Shown here in pieces: positions 8,834-19,533 of a stretch of 64,000 bases of DNA. The position numbers and the translations under genes were made by a program. The stretch's first letter is position 1. Each line of letters opens with the position of its first letter. The notes under the pieces are model-generated. The model was not told the origin of the DNA and made no database searches. It saw nothing but the letters and a program-made list of their open reading frames with translations. The DNA is from Actinomyces johnsonii (lineage in GTDB: Bacteria; Actinomycetota; Actinomycetes; Actinomycetales; Actinomycetaceae), in the NCBI RefSeq assembly GCF_006546835.1, contig NZ_VICB01000013.1, positions 1 to 64,000 on the forward strand, in the 5' to 3' direction.

Positions 8834-9772
8834 ATGGCTGGCACGATCACGCGAGTAAGCACCTGCGCCCGACGCCTGGCGCAGGCGGGGATCAAGGCGG
8901 CGGGCGTCACCCTGTCCTGGTCCACCTCCCTGGCGCCCATCGCCCAGAGCCTGGAGCGGACCAACTTCCACGGGCGCACCGTGAACCTGCGCGGGGGCGT
9001 GGGAGTCGCCGCCGGGTCGGTCATGGCCGCGATCGAGACCGGCCGGCTCCTGCGCGGCGCATCCGCGTCACGCTCTTCGGCACCGCGCAGCGGTTCACGG
9101 GTGCGACTCGCCGCCGTCTTCGCGACGACCGCCGGAGGGTGCGCCGGACTGGTCGACGACCTTGACGCCGGCGCCCATGACGGCGACGCCCCCGTCAAGG
9201 GGCTCAAGGGCCACCTGACCGCGCTTGCCCGCGGATGCGTCACCACCGGGGTCCTCAAGATCGCCGTCATCGGCTCGGGAGCTCTCGTCGGCGGGGTCCT
9301 GCTGGCCCGTGACCGCAGCGCGGCCGCAGGCGGACGGGCACTGGCTGCAAGCGCCGTCGACGCCGCAACGGGCGCCGTCGTCATCGCCTCCTGGGCGAAC
9401 CTGCTCAACCTCCTCGACCTGCGACCCGGCCGGGCGCTCAAGACCGCCACCATCGTAAGCACCCCGTTGCTGGCCACCCCCGGGCACGGCGGCGAACCCA
9501 CCCGACTGCTGGCCGCAGGCGCACTGGGGATCAGCCTCAGCGCCCTGCCCGAGGACCTCCTGGAGAACACGATGCTGGGCGATACCGGGGCCAACGCCGT
9601 CGGCGCCCTGTTGGGAACCGCCCTGGCCAGCCACCCCTGCCGGGCGGTGCGCGCCGGAGCCGCCCTGAGCGGTGTGGGCCTCATCCTGGCCAGCGAGAAG
9701 GTCTCCTTCTCCCGCGTCATCGCCGACACCCCGGCCCTGGCCGCGCTCGACGGGCTGGGGCGCCGCCCCTGA
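8834..9772 (+). CDS. membrane protein related to MraY/WecA phosphoglycosyltransferases
   Basis: 312 aa, several hydrophobic segments. Three motifs echo the polyprenyl-phosphate N-acetylhexosamine-1-phosphate transferase family: GLVDDLDAG (the aspartate pair), WANLLNLLDLRPGRA (counterpart of NLxDGxxG, with the second Asp position altered) and MLGDTGANAVGALLG (counterpart of GDxGS). The protein is shorter than WecA/MraY and the middle motif is degenerate, so catalysis is uncertain. A -10-like TAGGCT (8822-8827) ends 6 nt before ATG with no Shine-Dalgarno, suggesting a leaderless mRNA. It overlaps murJ by one base (TGATG), linking it to lipid-linked wall precursors. A function in undecaprenyl/decaprenyl lipid chemistry is inferred. 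Confidence 0.65.
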   Translation: MAGTITRVSTCARRLAQAGIKAAGVTLSWSTSLAPIAQSLERTNFHGRTVNLRGGVGVAAGSVMAAIETGRLLRGASASRSSAPRSGSRVRLAAVFATTAGGCAGLVDDLDAGAHDGDAPVKGLKGHLTALARGCVTTGVLKIAVIGSGALVGGVLLARDRSAAAGGRALAASAVDAATGAVVIASWANLLNLLDLRPGRALKTATIVSTPLLATPGHGGEPTRLLAAGALGISLSALPEDLLENTMLGDTGANAVGALLGTALASHPCRAVRAGAALSGVGLILASEKVSFSRVIADTPALAALDGLGRRP

Positions 9773-11433
9773 TGACAACCCAGCAACGCCGCGGCGGCCT
9801 ACTCTCGGTGGCCGGGTCAGTCGCCGGCCTGACCCTCCTGTCACGCGTCCTGGGCTTCCTGCGCTGGCTTGTCCAGGCCGCCACCGTCGGCACCGGCACG
9901 GTGGCGGGCGCCTACACCACGGCCAACCAGCTTCCGAACACTCTCTACGAGGTCGTCGTCGGTGGCGTCCTGGCAGCCACCGTCGTCCCGCTCCTGGCCG
10001 CCCCGATCGCCGCGGGCAGGCGCGAGGAGGTCACCGCCACTGCCTCCGGACTGTTCGGACTGGTCCTGGCCGTCCTGACCCCACTGTCCCTGGTCCTCAT
10101 CGTCCTCGCCACCCCCATTGCCGCCCTGTTCCCCACCTCCCAGGGGGTCGACCCCGCGCTCCAGCACGAGCTCGTCGCCTCCTTCCTACGCATGTTCGCC
10201 CTCCAGGTGCCCATGTACGGGGTGGCGGTGGTTCTCACCGGTGTCCTCCAGGCCCACAACTGCTTCACCTGGCCCGCCCTGACACCAATGCTCTCCAGCC
10301 TCGTAGTCATGGCGACCTACGGCCTCTACGGGGCGCTGGCTGGCGGCGACGACGCGGCCTCCGGCCCCGCCCTGCAGATCCTCGGATGGGGAACGACTCT
10401 CGGAGTTGCAGCACTCAGCCTGCCGCTGCTATGGCCGGTCTACCGACTAGAACTGGGACTGCGCCCCACCCTGAGGCTGGGCGGTTCCCAGGCCCGGCGG
10501 GCGCTGCGCCTGGGCGGAGCCGGAGTGTGGACGATCCTGGCTCAGCAGCTGAGCGTCCTGGCGGTCCTGGCCCTGGCCCGCTGGGGAGGACAGACCGGCA
10601 CGGCAGCCGTCTACCAGTACACGCAGGCCGTCTACGTCCTTCCTTACGCGGTGCTGGCCGTCCCGGTGGCCACCGTCCTCTACCCCCGCCTCACTGCAGC
10701 CTTCGAGGCCGCCACCCACCAGCGGGCCGCGTCCGGCACCGACAGCGTGGACAGCACCGTCACCAGCCTGGTCGCCACCTCGACCGCTCTGGTCACCGCC
10801 GTCGCCGTCGCCGGGACGGCCATGCTCCTGGCCGCCAGCGACGCCGCCGAGCGCTTCTTCTCCTTCAAACAGGTCGATGGGATGGGGCAGACTCTGGCCG
10901 TCCTGGCCCCAGGACTGATCGGCTACGCCCTCATCTACCAGGTCACCCGGGTTCTCTTCGCCGCCGACCGCTCCCGGCCCGCCGCACACGCCACTGCGGC
11001 GGGATGGTTGACGGTCGCACTGGCCTCCACTGCGTGCGTGCGCCTCATGGCGCCGTCGGGCGGGGACGGTAGAGCCACCCTCGTTGCACTCGGAGTAGGC
11101 ACCACCGTGGGAATGACGGTTGCGGGAGTCGGCCTGCTGACAGCCCTGGCCCGCATCATGGGAGTCCGGGTGCTGCGCCCGATCCTCACAGCCCTCGCCA
11201 CGGGGCTCCCGGTGGCCCTCGCTGCCGGTCTGGCGATCCGGGTGGCAACCACTCACGTGGCCTCCCTGACCCTGGCGGTTCTGACCGCCGTGGTGGGGGC
11301 GGTCGCCGCCGCCGGCGTTGTCCTGGCGGCGATCCACCTGGCCGACCGCAGCCTCCTGAGGACTATGCGCAGCGCCCAGGCGGCGCCCACGGACATGTGT
11401 AACCCCGCGGACAAGAAGAAGGAGAAGGCATGA
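9772..11433 (+). CDS. murJ: MurJ/MviN-family lipid II flippase
   Basis: 553 aa with about 14 hydrophobic segments. The N-terminus (LTLLSRVLGFLRWLVQAATVG, then ANQLPNTLYEVVVGGVLAA) is the characteristic MurJ opening of the MOP exporter superfamily. It is predicted to flip lipid-linked peptidoglycan precursors across the membrane. It sits between a PNPT-like gene and a glycosyltransferase, with overlaps of 1 nt (TGATG) and 4 nt (ATGA), so the three are one translational unit. A second MurJ-type paralogue elsewhere in the genome is possible, so an essential role cannot be assumed. Confidence 0.85.
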   Translation: MTTQQRRGGLLSVAGSVAGLTLLSRVLGFLRWLVQAATVGTGTVAGAYTTANQLPNTLYEVVVGGVLAATVVPLLAAPIAAGRREEVTATASGLFGLVLAVLTPLSLVLIVLATPIAALFPTSQGVDPALQHELVASFLRMFALQVPMYGVAVVLTGVLQAHNCFTWPALTPMLSSLVVMATYGLYGALAGGDDAASGPALQILGWGTTLGVAALSLPLLWPVYRLELGLRPTLRLGGSQARRALRLGGAGVWTILAQQLSVLAVLALARWGGQTGTAAVYQYTQAVYVLPYAVLAVPVATVLYPRLTAAFEAATHQRAASGTDSVDSTVTSLVATSTALVTAVAVAGTAMLLAASDAAERFFSFKQVDGMGQTLAVLAPGLIGYALIYQVTRVLFAADRSRPAAHATAAGWLTVALASTACVRLMAPSGGDGRATLVALGVGTTVGMTVAGVGLLTALARIMGVRVLRPILTALATGLPVALAAGLAIRVATTHVASLTLAVLTAVVGAVAAAGVVLAAIHLADRSLLRTMRSAQAAPTDMCNPADKKKEKA

Positions 11434-12590
11434 GCACCAGCGCCGTCAGCAGCTCGAAAGAGGCCGACGCCCCGCAGCAGACCGTTGGACGCCTGCGCAT
11501 CCTCCAGGTCAGCGGATCGGCCGCCGGAGGGGTCCGCACGCACCTGGCCGACTGCGCCCGGATCCTGGCCGCTGACGGGCACGACGTCATCGTCGAGGCC
11601 CCCGCCGTGGTCCTGGACGGGCTGGACCTCGCCCCTGCCCGCGCCGAGGCACTCGAGATCGGTGCCCGTCCGAGTCTCGGCGACTCTCGCGTCGTGGCCA
11701 GGCTGCGTCGCCTGGGGCACCGGGCCCATACCGTCCACGCCCACGGCCTGCGCGCCGGTGCCCTGGCCGCCCTCGCCCTGGGCCGACGCAGGCACGGTCG
11801 CACCCGGCTGGTCGTCACCCTCCACAACCTCACCGTCGGAGGCCGCCTGACCACCCTGGTAGGGCAGGGGCTTGAACGCCTCATCGCCTCGCGCGCCGAT
11901 CTCGTCCTGGCCGTCAGCCCCGACCTGGCCAAGCGGGCGCGGGGCCTCGGTGCCGCGCGCGTCGAGCTCGCCGTCATCCCCGCTCCGGTCCCGCATCCGT
12001 CCTCCGAGCCGACGTCCTCGGGCTCCACGGCGCCGGAGGATGTCTGGCCCCAGGAGGGTGCCCGCATCCTGACCGTCGCCCGCCTGGCGCCGCAGAAGGG
12101 CCTGTCGCTGCTCCTCGACGTCGCTGCGGCCCTCTCCCTCGAGGTCGAGGCCGGACGCCTGCCAGCCTTCACCTGGGCCCTCGCCGGAGACGGCCCCGGC
12201 CGCGAGGAGGCCGCCGAGCGCATCGCCGCTGAGCATCTTCCGGTGACCCTCCTGGGACGGCGGTCCGACGTGCCCTCTCTCATGGAGACCGCCGACGCCG
12301 TCGTCCAGACCAGTCTGTGGGAGGGCCAGCCCCTCACCATCCAAGAGGCCCTGCGCGCCGGTGCTGCGATCGTCGCCACCGACGTCGGCGGCACCGCTGT
12401 GACCGCCAGGGGAGGGGCCATCCTCGTCGCCCCCGAGGCCCAGGCCATCGCCGGGGCCCTCACCGAACTCCTGACCGGCCCGCAGGCACGCTCCCGAGCT
12501 CAGCAGAACGCCCGCGAGGCCGCGCGGAAGCTGCCCGGCCACGATGACCTGGCCACCCAGCTGCGCCAGGCGGTTCTGGCTCAGGACTGA
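11430..12590 (+). CDS. GT4-type glycosyltransferase
   Basis: 386 aa, GT-B fold. The N-terminal domain begins RILQVSGSAAGGVRTHLADCARIL (a GG[VI]xxH-type acceptor loop near residue 30); the C-terminal domain has ILTVARLAPQKGLSLLLD and LWEGQPLTIQEALRAGAAIVATDVGG, the nucleotide-sugar site with the EX7E-like pattern of family GT4. Overlaps murJ by ATGA, so it probably acts on an envelope lipid or polymer handled by that unit. Donor and acceptor cannot be read from sequence. Confidence 0.82.
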   Translation: MSTSAVSSSKEADAPQQTVGRLRILQVSGSAAGGVRTHLADCARILAADGHDVIVEAPAVVLDGLDLAPARAEALEIGARPSLGDSRVVARLRRLGHRAHTVHAHGLRAGALAALALGRRRHGRTRLVVTLHNLTVGGRLTTLVGQGLERLIASRADLVLAVSPDLAKRARGLGAARVELAVIPAPVPHPSSEPTSSGSTAPEDVWPQEGARILTVARLAPQKGLSLLLDVAAALSLEVEAGRLPAFTWALAGDGPGREEAAERIAAEHLPVTLLGRRSDVPSLMETADAVVQTSLWEGQPLTIQEALRAGAAIVATDVGGTAVTARGGAILVAPEAQAIAGALTELLTGPQARSRAQQNAREAARKLPGHDDLATQLRQAVLAQD

Positions 12591-12645
12591 GCGCAGATGA
12601 CGTAGGCAGGACGCTAGTGCGTCGGCCAGGTTTCGTCGGACCTGC

Positions 12646-12651
12646 TACGTT
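12646..12651 (+). promoter_or_regulatory. -10 element of pyrG, leaderless
   Basis: TACGTT lies 8 nt before GTG 12660, in a gap of only 69 nt after the glycosyltransferase stop. No Shine-Dalgarno precedes the GTG, so transcription probably begins at or next to the start codon. Confidence 0.5.
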
Positions 12652-12653
12652 GA

Positions 12654-14474
<1,821 letters not shown>

Positions 14475-14485
14475 AGGAGCCAGGC

Positions 14486-15199
14486 GTGGACAGGACGGAC
14501 AGCAGGGCCGCCAAGAACGACGACGTCGTGAGTGACACGAGCAGGCTCGTCGACGTACGCGAGTCAGGTCGGGAGCTGGTCTCCAGCGAGCGGGTCTGGA
14601 GCGGGCCGATCTTCGCCGTCGACGCCGACCACGTGCGCCTCGCCCCCGGCCAGGAGCCGGTCGCCCGCCAGGTCGTCGTCCATCACGACGCCGTCGCCGT
14701 CATCGCCCTGCGCGAGGGGCCGGACTCCTCCCAAGCCGACGGCGCCCCGGAGATCCTCATGATCCGCCAGTACCGCCACCCCGTGCGAGCCTGTCTGTGG
14801 GAGATTCCCGCCGGCCTGCTCGACGTACCGGGAGAGGCTCCCGCCGTCGCGGCCGCTCGCGAGCTCGCTGAGGAGACTGACTACGTCGCGGCCACCTGGA
14901 ACACGCTGGCCGAGTTCTACGCCTCTCCCGGCTTCACTACCGAGGGGGCCCGGATCTTCCTCGCCCAGAACCTGAGCCTGCTGCCCGAGGAGAGGCGGAC
15001 CCCGCGCGAGGCCGAGGAGGCCGAGTTCGTGCCCACCTGGGTGCGCCTCGACGAGGTCCTCGACGCCGTCATGGACGGGCGTCTGCACAACCCCTCCACC
15101 GTGCTGGGGATCCTGGCCACAGCCCAGGCCCGCGCTCGCGGCTGGACCGAGCTGCGCCCCGCCGACGCCCCCTGGCTGCGCAGCCCGGAGAGCATGTAG
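14486..15199 (+). CDS. Nudix hydrolase, ADP-ribose pyrophosphatase type
   Basis: 237 aa. The Nudix helix is PAGLLDVPGEAPAVAAAREL continuing AEET, close to the actinobacterial ADP-ribose pyrophosphatase next to pyrG (AGLLD, REL-EE) with Asp in place of the usual Gly after EE-x. The APGF-like SPGFTTE motif downstream is typical of ADPRases. GTG 14486 is chosen because AAGGAG (14474-14479) lies 6 nt upstream; an earlier GTG at 14471 overlapping the pyrG stop and a later GTG at 14528 are alternatives. Hydrolyses ADP-ribose to AMP and ribose-5-phosphate by family inference. Confidence 0.85.
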   Translation: MDRTDSRAAKNDDVVSDTSRLVDVRESGRELVSSERVWSGPIFAVDADHVRLAPGQEPVARQVVVHHDAVAVIALREGPDSSQADGAPEILMIRQYRHPVRACLWEIPAGLLDVPGEAPAVAAARELAEETDYVAATWNTLAEFYASPGFTTEGARIFLAQNLSLLPEERRTPREAEEAEFVPTWVRLDEVLDAVMDGRLHNPSTVLGILATAQARARGWTELRPADAPWLRSPESM

Positions 15200-15548
15200 T
15201 CGGGCCTGAGAGGCTGCAGTCCCTATAGCGGACAAGCGACATGCTCCGGAGAAAACGTGGTTGGACCTGAGCGGCCGTGGCCCCCCGAAGCTGTCCTCAC
15301 CTTGCGCAGGTACGGGCTCACCCAGCAAGGGCCTGCTCAGTGTCCGAAACGACCATCTCACGCACCGTTCCAACGAATTACCCCAACGAGAAACACGAGC
15401 CAGCCCAAACTGTGCAACTCAGGCCGGGTGGCGAGGCAGGTGCCGGGTCGCTTCTGCCTGGATCAGCCTGCTCAAAGCGGCCTCCACGGTTACGTCGGAC
15501 CGCGCCGGCCGAGCTCGGGAACGTACCTGTCGATCGAGAACTGCGTTG

Positions 15549-15589
15549 TCCCGCAGACGACTGGGGTCTGCCCCCAGTCGTCTGCGGGA
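15549..15589. repeat. perfect 18-bp hairpin
   Basis: The arm CCCGCAGACGACTGGGG (15550-15566) is exactly complementary to 15572-15588 across a 5-nt loop, plus one further T-A pair at 15549/15589. Flanks carry additional complementary pieces: GAACGTAC (15519-15526) with GTACGTTC (15593-15600), and the AACTGCGTT arm ending 15547 with AACGCAGTT at 15610-15618. No T-run follows, so it is not a standard terminator. Confidence 0.8.
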
Positions 15590-15676
15590 GAAGTACGTTC
15601 TGGATGGGAAACGCAGTTCCCGATGCGCACGACCGGGCGCCCTGAGCGCCGACTAGTTAGGCATTCCTGGGTAAGG

Positions 15677-15696
15677 GTTACCTTTGATTGGGTAAC
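15677..15696. promoter_or_regulatory. candidate operator upstream of sufR
   Basis: GTTACC-N8-GGTAAC dyad about 230 nt before the sufR start. SufR represses its own operon in other actinobacteria, so this is a candidate binding or promoter site; the match to a known SufR consensus was not established. Confidence 0.3.
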
Positions 15697-15923
15697 GTGT
15701 TCAATCCCACCTCGCGACGTCCCGTCATGAACTTGCCAGCGTTGAATTCGGCAAGCATGATCTTGGTTAAACTCGTGGCACGACGACCAGTGACGCCCCG
15801 CGGCCGATCCTGGGCCGGCCCCCAAGCCGGTTCTTGGGAGCTCTCGGCCAACAAGGACGTGGTCGAACCGGCCGTACACGATCAGGCAGCGAGGCGTCGC
15901 AGCGACTAAGGGGAGGAGCAGTC

Positions 15924-16658
15924 ATGGCGCAGAACGACGATGACTCTACCCGGGCGCGCGTTCTCGACCTCATTGCTGAGAAGGGGCCGGTCTCGGCGGC
16001 CCAGCTCGCCAAGGTCCTGAGTCTGACGCCGGCCGCGGTACGCAGGCACATCACCGCGTTGGAGGAGGCCGAGCAGATCGAGGTCCACAGTCCCGCCCTC
16101 TCGGGCAAGCGCGGACGCGGGCGTCCTGCTCGGCACTATGTCCTCACGCCCAAGGCCCGCACCTCCTTCGCGGAGGGCTACTCCGACCTCGCCAATCGCG
16201 CCCTGCGCTACCTGTCCCAGGTCGCCGGAGACAAGGCGGTCGACTCCTTCGCTGCGGCACGGGGGCGTGACCTCGAGCGTCGCTACGCCGCCGTCGTCGA
16301 GTCGGCGGGCAAGGATCCTTCGGAACGCGCTCGTGCCCTCGCCGACGCTTTGACCCTCGACGGATACGCCGCCTCGGTGCGCGACGTTGGGGACGGCTCC
16401 TTCGCCATCCAGCTGTGCCAGGGCAACTGCCCCGTGCGCGACGTCGCCGGGGAGTTCCACGAGCTGTGCGACGCCGAGACGCAGGCGATCTCCCGTCTCG
16501 TGGGCGTCCCTGTCCAGCGCCTGGCCACCCTGGCCGGAGGCGAGCACGTCTGCACCACCCATATTCCGATCGCCATACCCGCGCTGCGCAAGCGCGCTGT
16601 CCGGGCGGCGGCTAAGACGCGAGGCCTGGAGGCCAAGCGAATGGAAGGAACCCGATGA
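15924..16658 (+). CDS. sufR: SufR-type Fe-S-sensing repressor of the suf operon
   Basis: 244 aa. N-terminal winged helix-turn-helix ([20 protein letters not shown], then [15 protein letters not shown]), a GRGRPARHY wing, and a C-terminal sensor region with cysteines in [17 protein letters not shown] and GGEHVCTTH that match the Fe-S ligand cysteines of mycobacterial SufR. It represses the suf genes when its cluster is intact. ATG 15924 is preceded by GGGAGGAG; the frame stays open upstream but without protein-like sequence. Overlaps sufB by ATGA, so it is the first gene of the operon it regulates. Confidence 0.92.
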   Translation: MAQNDDDSTRARVLDLIAEKGPVSAAQLAKVLSLTPAAVRRHITALEEAEQIEVHSPALSGKRGRGRPARHYVLTPKARTSFAEGYSDLANRALRYLSQVAGDKAVDSFAAARGRDLERRYAAVVESAGKDPSERARALADALTLDGYAASVRDVGDGSFAIQLCQGNCPVRDVAGEFHELCDAETQAISRLVGVPVQRLATLAGGEHVCTTHIPIAIPALRKRAVRAAAKTRGLEAKRMEGTR

Positions 16659-18094
16659 CACTGCCAACAACCGAGACTGCGCGTAGCACCGACGACGAGA
16701 TTATCGACTCGATCTCAACGAGCTACGACTTCGGCTGGCACGACTCCGACGAGGCCGGCGAGAAGGCCAAGCGAGGCCTTGATGAGCAGGTGGTCCGCGA
16801 GATCTCCGCCATCAAGGGCGAGCCCGAGTGGATGCTCGCCAAGCGCCTTAAGGCCTACTCCACCTTCGAGCGCAAGCCCATGCCCACCTGGGGCGTGGAC
16901 CTGTCCCAGCTCGACATGGACGCCGTGAAGTACTACGTGCGCTCCACGGACCGGCCGGCCAACTCTTGGGACGACCTGCCCGAGGACATTAAGAACACCT
17001 ACGACCGCATCGGCATCCCCGAGGCTGAGCGTGAGCGCCTCGTGGCGGGCGTAGCTGCCCAGTACGAGTCGGAGGTCGTCTACCACCAGATCCGTGGCGA
17101 CCTGGAGGAGCAGGGGGTCATCTTCGTCGACACCGACACCGCCGTGCGCGAGTATCCCGAGCTCGTCAAGGAGTACTTCGGGACCGTCGTCCCGGCCGGT
17201 GATAACAAGTTCGCCGCCCTCAACACGGCCGTGTGGTCCGGAGGCTCCTTCATCTACGTCCCCAAGGGCGTCCACGTCGAGATCCCGCTCCAGGCCTACT
17301 TCCGCATCAACACCGAGAACATGGGCCAGTTCGAGCGCACGCTCATCATCGCCGACGAGGACTCCTACGTCCACTACGTCGAGGGATGCACCGCCCCCAT
17401 CTACTCCACTGACTCCCTGCACTCGGCGATCGTGGAGATCGTGGTCAAGAAGAATGCCCGCGTGCGTTACACGACCATCCAGAACTGGTCCAACAACGTT
17501 TACAACCTGGTGACTCAGCGCGCTACCTGCGAGGAGGGCGCCACCATGGAGTGGGTCGACGGCAACATCGGTTCCAAGCGGAACATGAAGTACCCGGCAG
17601 TCTTCCTCATGGGCCCGCACGCCCGCGGCGAGGCCCTGTCCATCGCCTTCGCCGGCGCGGACCAGCATCAGGACACCGGCGCCAAGATGGTCCACATGGC
17701 GCCCCACACCTCCAGCCACATCGTCTCCAAGTCGATCGCCCGCCACGGCGGACGCAGCGCCTACCGCGGCCTGGTGCAGATCATGAAGAACGCCCGCCAC
17801 TCCAAGTCCAACGTGCTGTGCGACGCGCTCCTGGTCGACGAAATCTCCCGGTCGGACACCTACCCCTACGTCGACGTGCGCACCGACGACGTCGAGATGG
17901 GCCACGAGGCCACCGTCTCCAAGGTGAGCGCTGACCAGCTCTTCTACCTCATGCAGCGCGGCCTGACCGAGACCGAGGCCATGGCCACGATCGTGCGCGG
18001 CTTCGTCGAGCCCATCGCCCGCGAGCTGCCCATGGAGTACGCCCTCGAGCTCAACCGGCTCATCGAGCTGCAGATGGAGAACTCGGTGGGCTGA
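16655..18094 (+). CDS. sufB: Fe-S cluster assembly scaffold SufB
   Basis: 479 aa, the scaffold subunit of the SufBCD complex that receives sulfur and iron to build Fe-S clusters. Family landmarks include [15 protein letters not shown] near the N-terminus, [20 protein letters not shown], the [10 protein letters not shown] cysteine motif, [16 protein letters not shown] and [11 protein letters not shown]. No intein is present, unlike in some mycobacteria. Start ATG overlaps the sufR stop; sufD follows 93 nt downstream. Confidence 0.97.
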   Translation: MTLPTTETARSTDDEIIDSISTSYDFGWHDSDEAGEKAKRGLDEQVVREISAIKGEPEWMLAKRLKAYSTFERKPMPTWGVDLSQLDMDAVKYYVRSTDRPANSWDDLPEDIKNTYDRIGIPEAERERLVAGVAAQYESEVVYHQIRGDLEEQGVIFVDTDTAVREYPELVKEYFGTVVPAGDNKFAALNTAVWSGGSFIYVPKGVHVEIPLQAYFRINTENMGQFERTLIIADEDSYVHYVEGCTAPIYSTDSLHSAIVEIVVKKNARVRYTTIQNWSNNVYNLVTQRATCEEGATMEWVDGNIGSKRNMKYPAVFLMGPHARGEALSIAFAGADQHQDTGAKMVHMAPHTSSHIVSKSIARHGGRSAYRGLVQIMKNARHSKSNVLCDALLVDEISRSDTYPYVDVRTDDVEMGHEATVSKVSADQLFYLMQRGLTETEAMATIVRGFVEPIARELPMEYALELNRLIELQMENSVG

Positions 18095-18157
18095 GGCCGC
18101 TGGGCCGGACCATCTCAGCGAGCGTCTTCAGCTTTTCGAAACACACCTGATCACATC

Positions 18158-18172
18158 GGCCGGGTACCGGCC
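18158..18172. promoter_or_regulatory. hairpin abutting the sufD ribosome-binding site
   Basis: GGCCGG-GTA-CCGGCC is a perfect 6-bp stem that ends at the first base before AAGGAG (18173-18178), the Shine-Dalgarno of sufD. It could modulate sufD translation or reflect chance in G+C-rich DNA. Confidence 0.35.
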
Positions 18173-18187
18173 AAGGAGCACCTCCAC

Positions 18188-19465
18188 ATGCCTGAACTCT
18201 CCACCGACCACTCGAGCGCCACGCTCGAGGGCGCCCACTCCCACGGCGGGCCGCGTTACGTCTCCTCGCGCGCTGATCGCCCCACCTCCTTCGACCCCGC
18301 CGACATCCCGGTGCCGCGCGGACGCGAGGAGGAGTGGCGCTTCACGCCCATGAAGCGCTTCGCCCCGCTGTTCGACCTTGACACCATCCGCACAGCCACC
18401 GCCGCAAGCGAGGCCGATGTCGCCGCCGGAGCCATCCGCGTCGAGGCCGACCTTCCCGAGGGCGCACGCCTCGAGACCGTCCCGCGCAGCGACGCCCGCA
18501 TCGGCACCGTGGGCGCCCCAGTCGACCGCACCGGCGTCACCGCCTGGAACGGCGTCGAGACCGCCACCGTGCTGACCCTGGAGTCGGGCGCCCAGCTGGA
18601 GCGGGCCGCCAGACTGAACGTCGTCGGCCAGGACCCGGAGCTCGCCCGCCCCACCGCCCAGCACATCCTCGTCGCCGCCGAGTCCGGCGCGAAGGGAACC
18701 GTCGTGCTCGACCACACCGGCGCCGCCGCCCTGACCCAGGGAGTCGAGGTGACGGTCGCCGACGGTGCCGAACTCACCTTGGTGACCGTCCAGGGCTGGG
18801 AGGACGACGCCGTCCACGCCTCCAACCACCGGGTGAAGGTCACCGGCCGGGGCGTCCTCAAGCACGTCGTCGTCAGCCTCGGCGGAGACGTGCGCATCTG
18901 CCCCGACCTGGGCTTCTCCGGCGAGGGCGGGCGCATTGACGCCTACGGCGTCTACTTCACCGACGCCGGCCAGCACCAGGAGCACCGCCCCTACGTCGCC
19001 CACACCGAGCCTCACTGCTACTCCCGCGTCACTTACAAGGGCGCCCTGCAGGGCGAGGGCGCCCACGCCGTGTGGGTGGGGGACTGCCTCATCGGTCATG
19101 CCGCCCGCGGTACCGACACCTACGAGCTCAACCGCAATCTTGTCCTGACCGAGGGCGCCAAGGCCGACTCCGTGCCGAACCTGGAGATCGAGAACGGCAA
19201 CATCGAGGGCGCGGGCCACGCCAGCGCCACCGGTCGCTTCGACGACTTGCAACTGTTCTACCTGCGCGCCCGCGGCATTCCCGAGGTCGAGGCCCGTCGC
19301 CTCGTGGTCCTGGGCTTCTTCAACGAGATCGTCGCCGAGATCGGCGTCGATGAGGTCGAGGAGCGCCTCATGGCCGCCATCGAGAAGGAACTCGAGCTCA
19401 CCGGTCTCATCGCTGCCCGCACCGACCAGGACCCCGCGCCCAGCGCCGCTCCGGCGGCCGGGTGA
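18188..19465 (+). CDS. sufD: Fe-S cluster assembly protein SufD
   Basis: 425 aa, paralogue of SufB forming the SufB-SufC-SufD scaffold. The N-terminal part has the REEEWRFTPMKRF motif; the β-helix core includes GVYFTDAGQHQEHRPYVAH and the C-terminal helical part ARGIPEVEARRLVVLGFF shared with SufB. SufD supports iron entry into the scaffold. AAGGAG lies 9 nt upstream of ATG 18188. Lies between sufB and sufC in the operon. Confidence 0.95.
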   Translation: MPELSTDHSSATLEGAHSHGGPRYVSSRADRPTSFDPADIPVPRGREEEWRFTPMKRFAPLFDLDTIRTATAASEADVAAGAIRVEADLPEGARLETVPRSDARIGTVGAPVDRTGVTAWNGVETATVLTLESGAQLERAARLNVVGQDPELARPTAQHILVAAESGAKGTVVLDHTGAAALTQGVEVTVADGAELTLVTVQGWEDDAVHASNHRVKVTGRGVLKHVVVSLGGDVRICPDLGFSGEGGRIDAYGVYFTDAGQHQEHRPYVAHTEPHCYSRVTYKGALQGEGAHAVWVGDCLIGHAARGTDTYELNRNLVLTEGAKADSVPNLEIENGNIEGAGHASATGRFDDLQLFYLRARGIPEVEARRLVVLGFFNEIVAEIGVDEVEERLMAAIEKELELTGLIAARTDQDPAPSAAPAAG

Positions 19466-19533
19466 CGCGCCGGACCCGCACTGCGGCCCGCCCACCCGTA
19501 ACCTGACCAGAATCCAGCTGAAAGAAACGTCGC

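Larger units (their letters stand above)
15200..15923. other. 724-nt intergenic region before sufR
   Basis: No open frame here has convincing codon use, start signal or protein character. The stretch holds a long perfect hairpin flanked by further inverted segments (15519-15627), and a dyad near 15677-15696 in front of sufR. It is either a large regulatory/structured-RNA region or the site of a lost gene (mycobacteria have xerD after the Nudix gene). Confidence 0.6.

Noticed and set aside
15257-15730. Plus-strand frame of about 157 codons in the gap before sufR
   Set aside because: Crosses the perfect hairpin, irregular composition, no ribosome-binding site, no recognisable protein.
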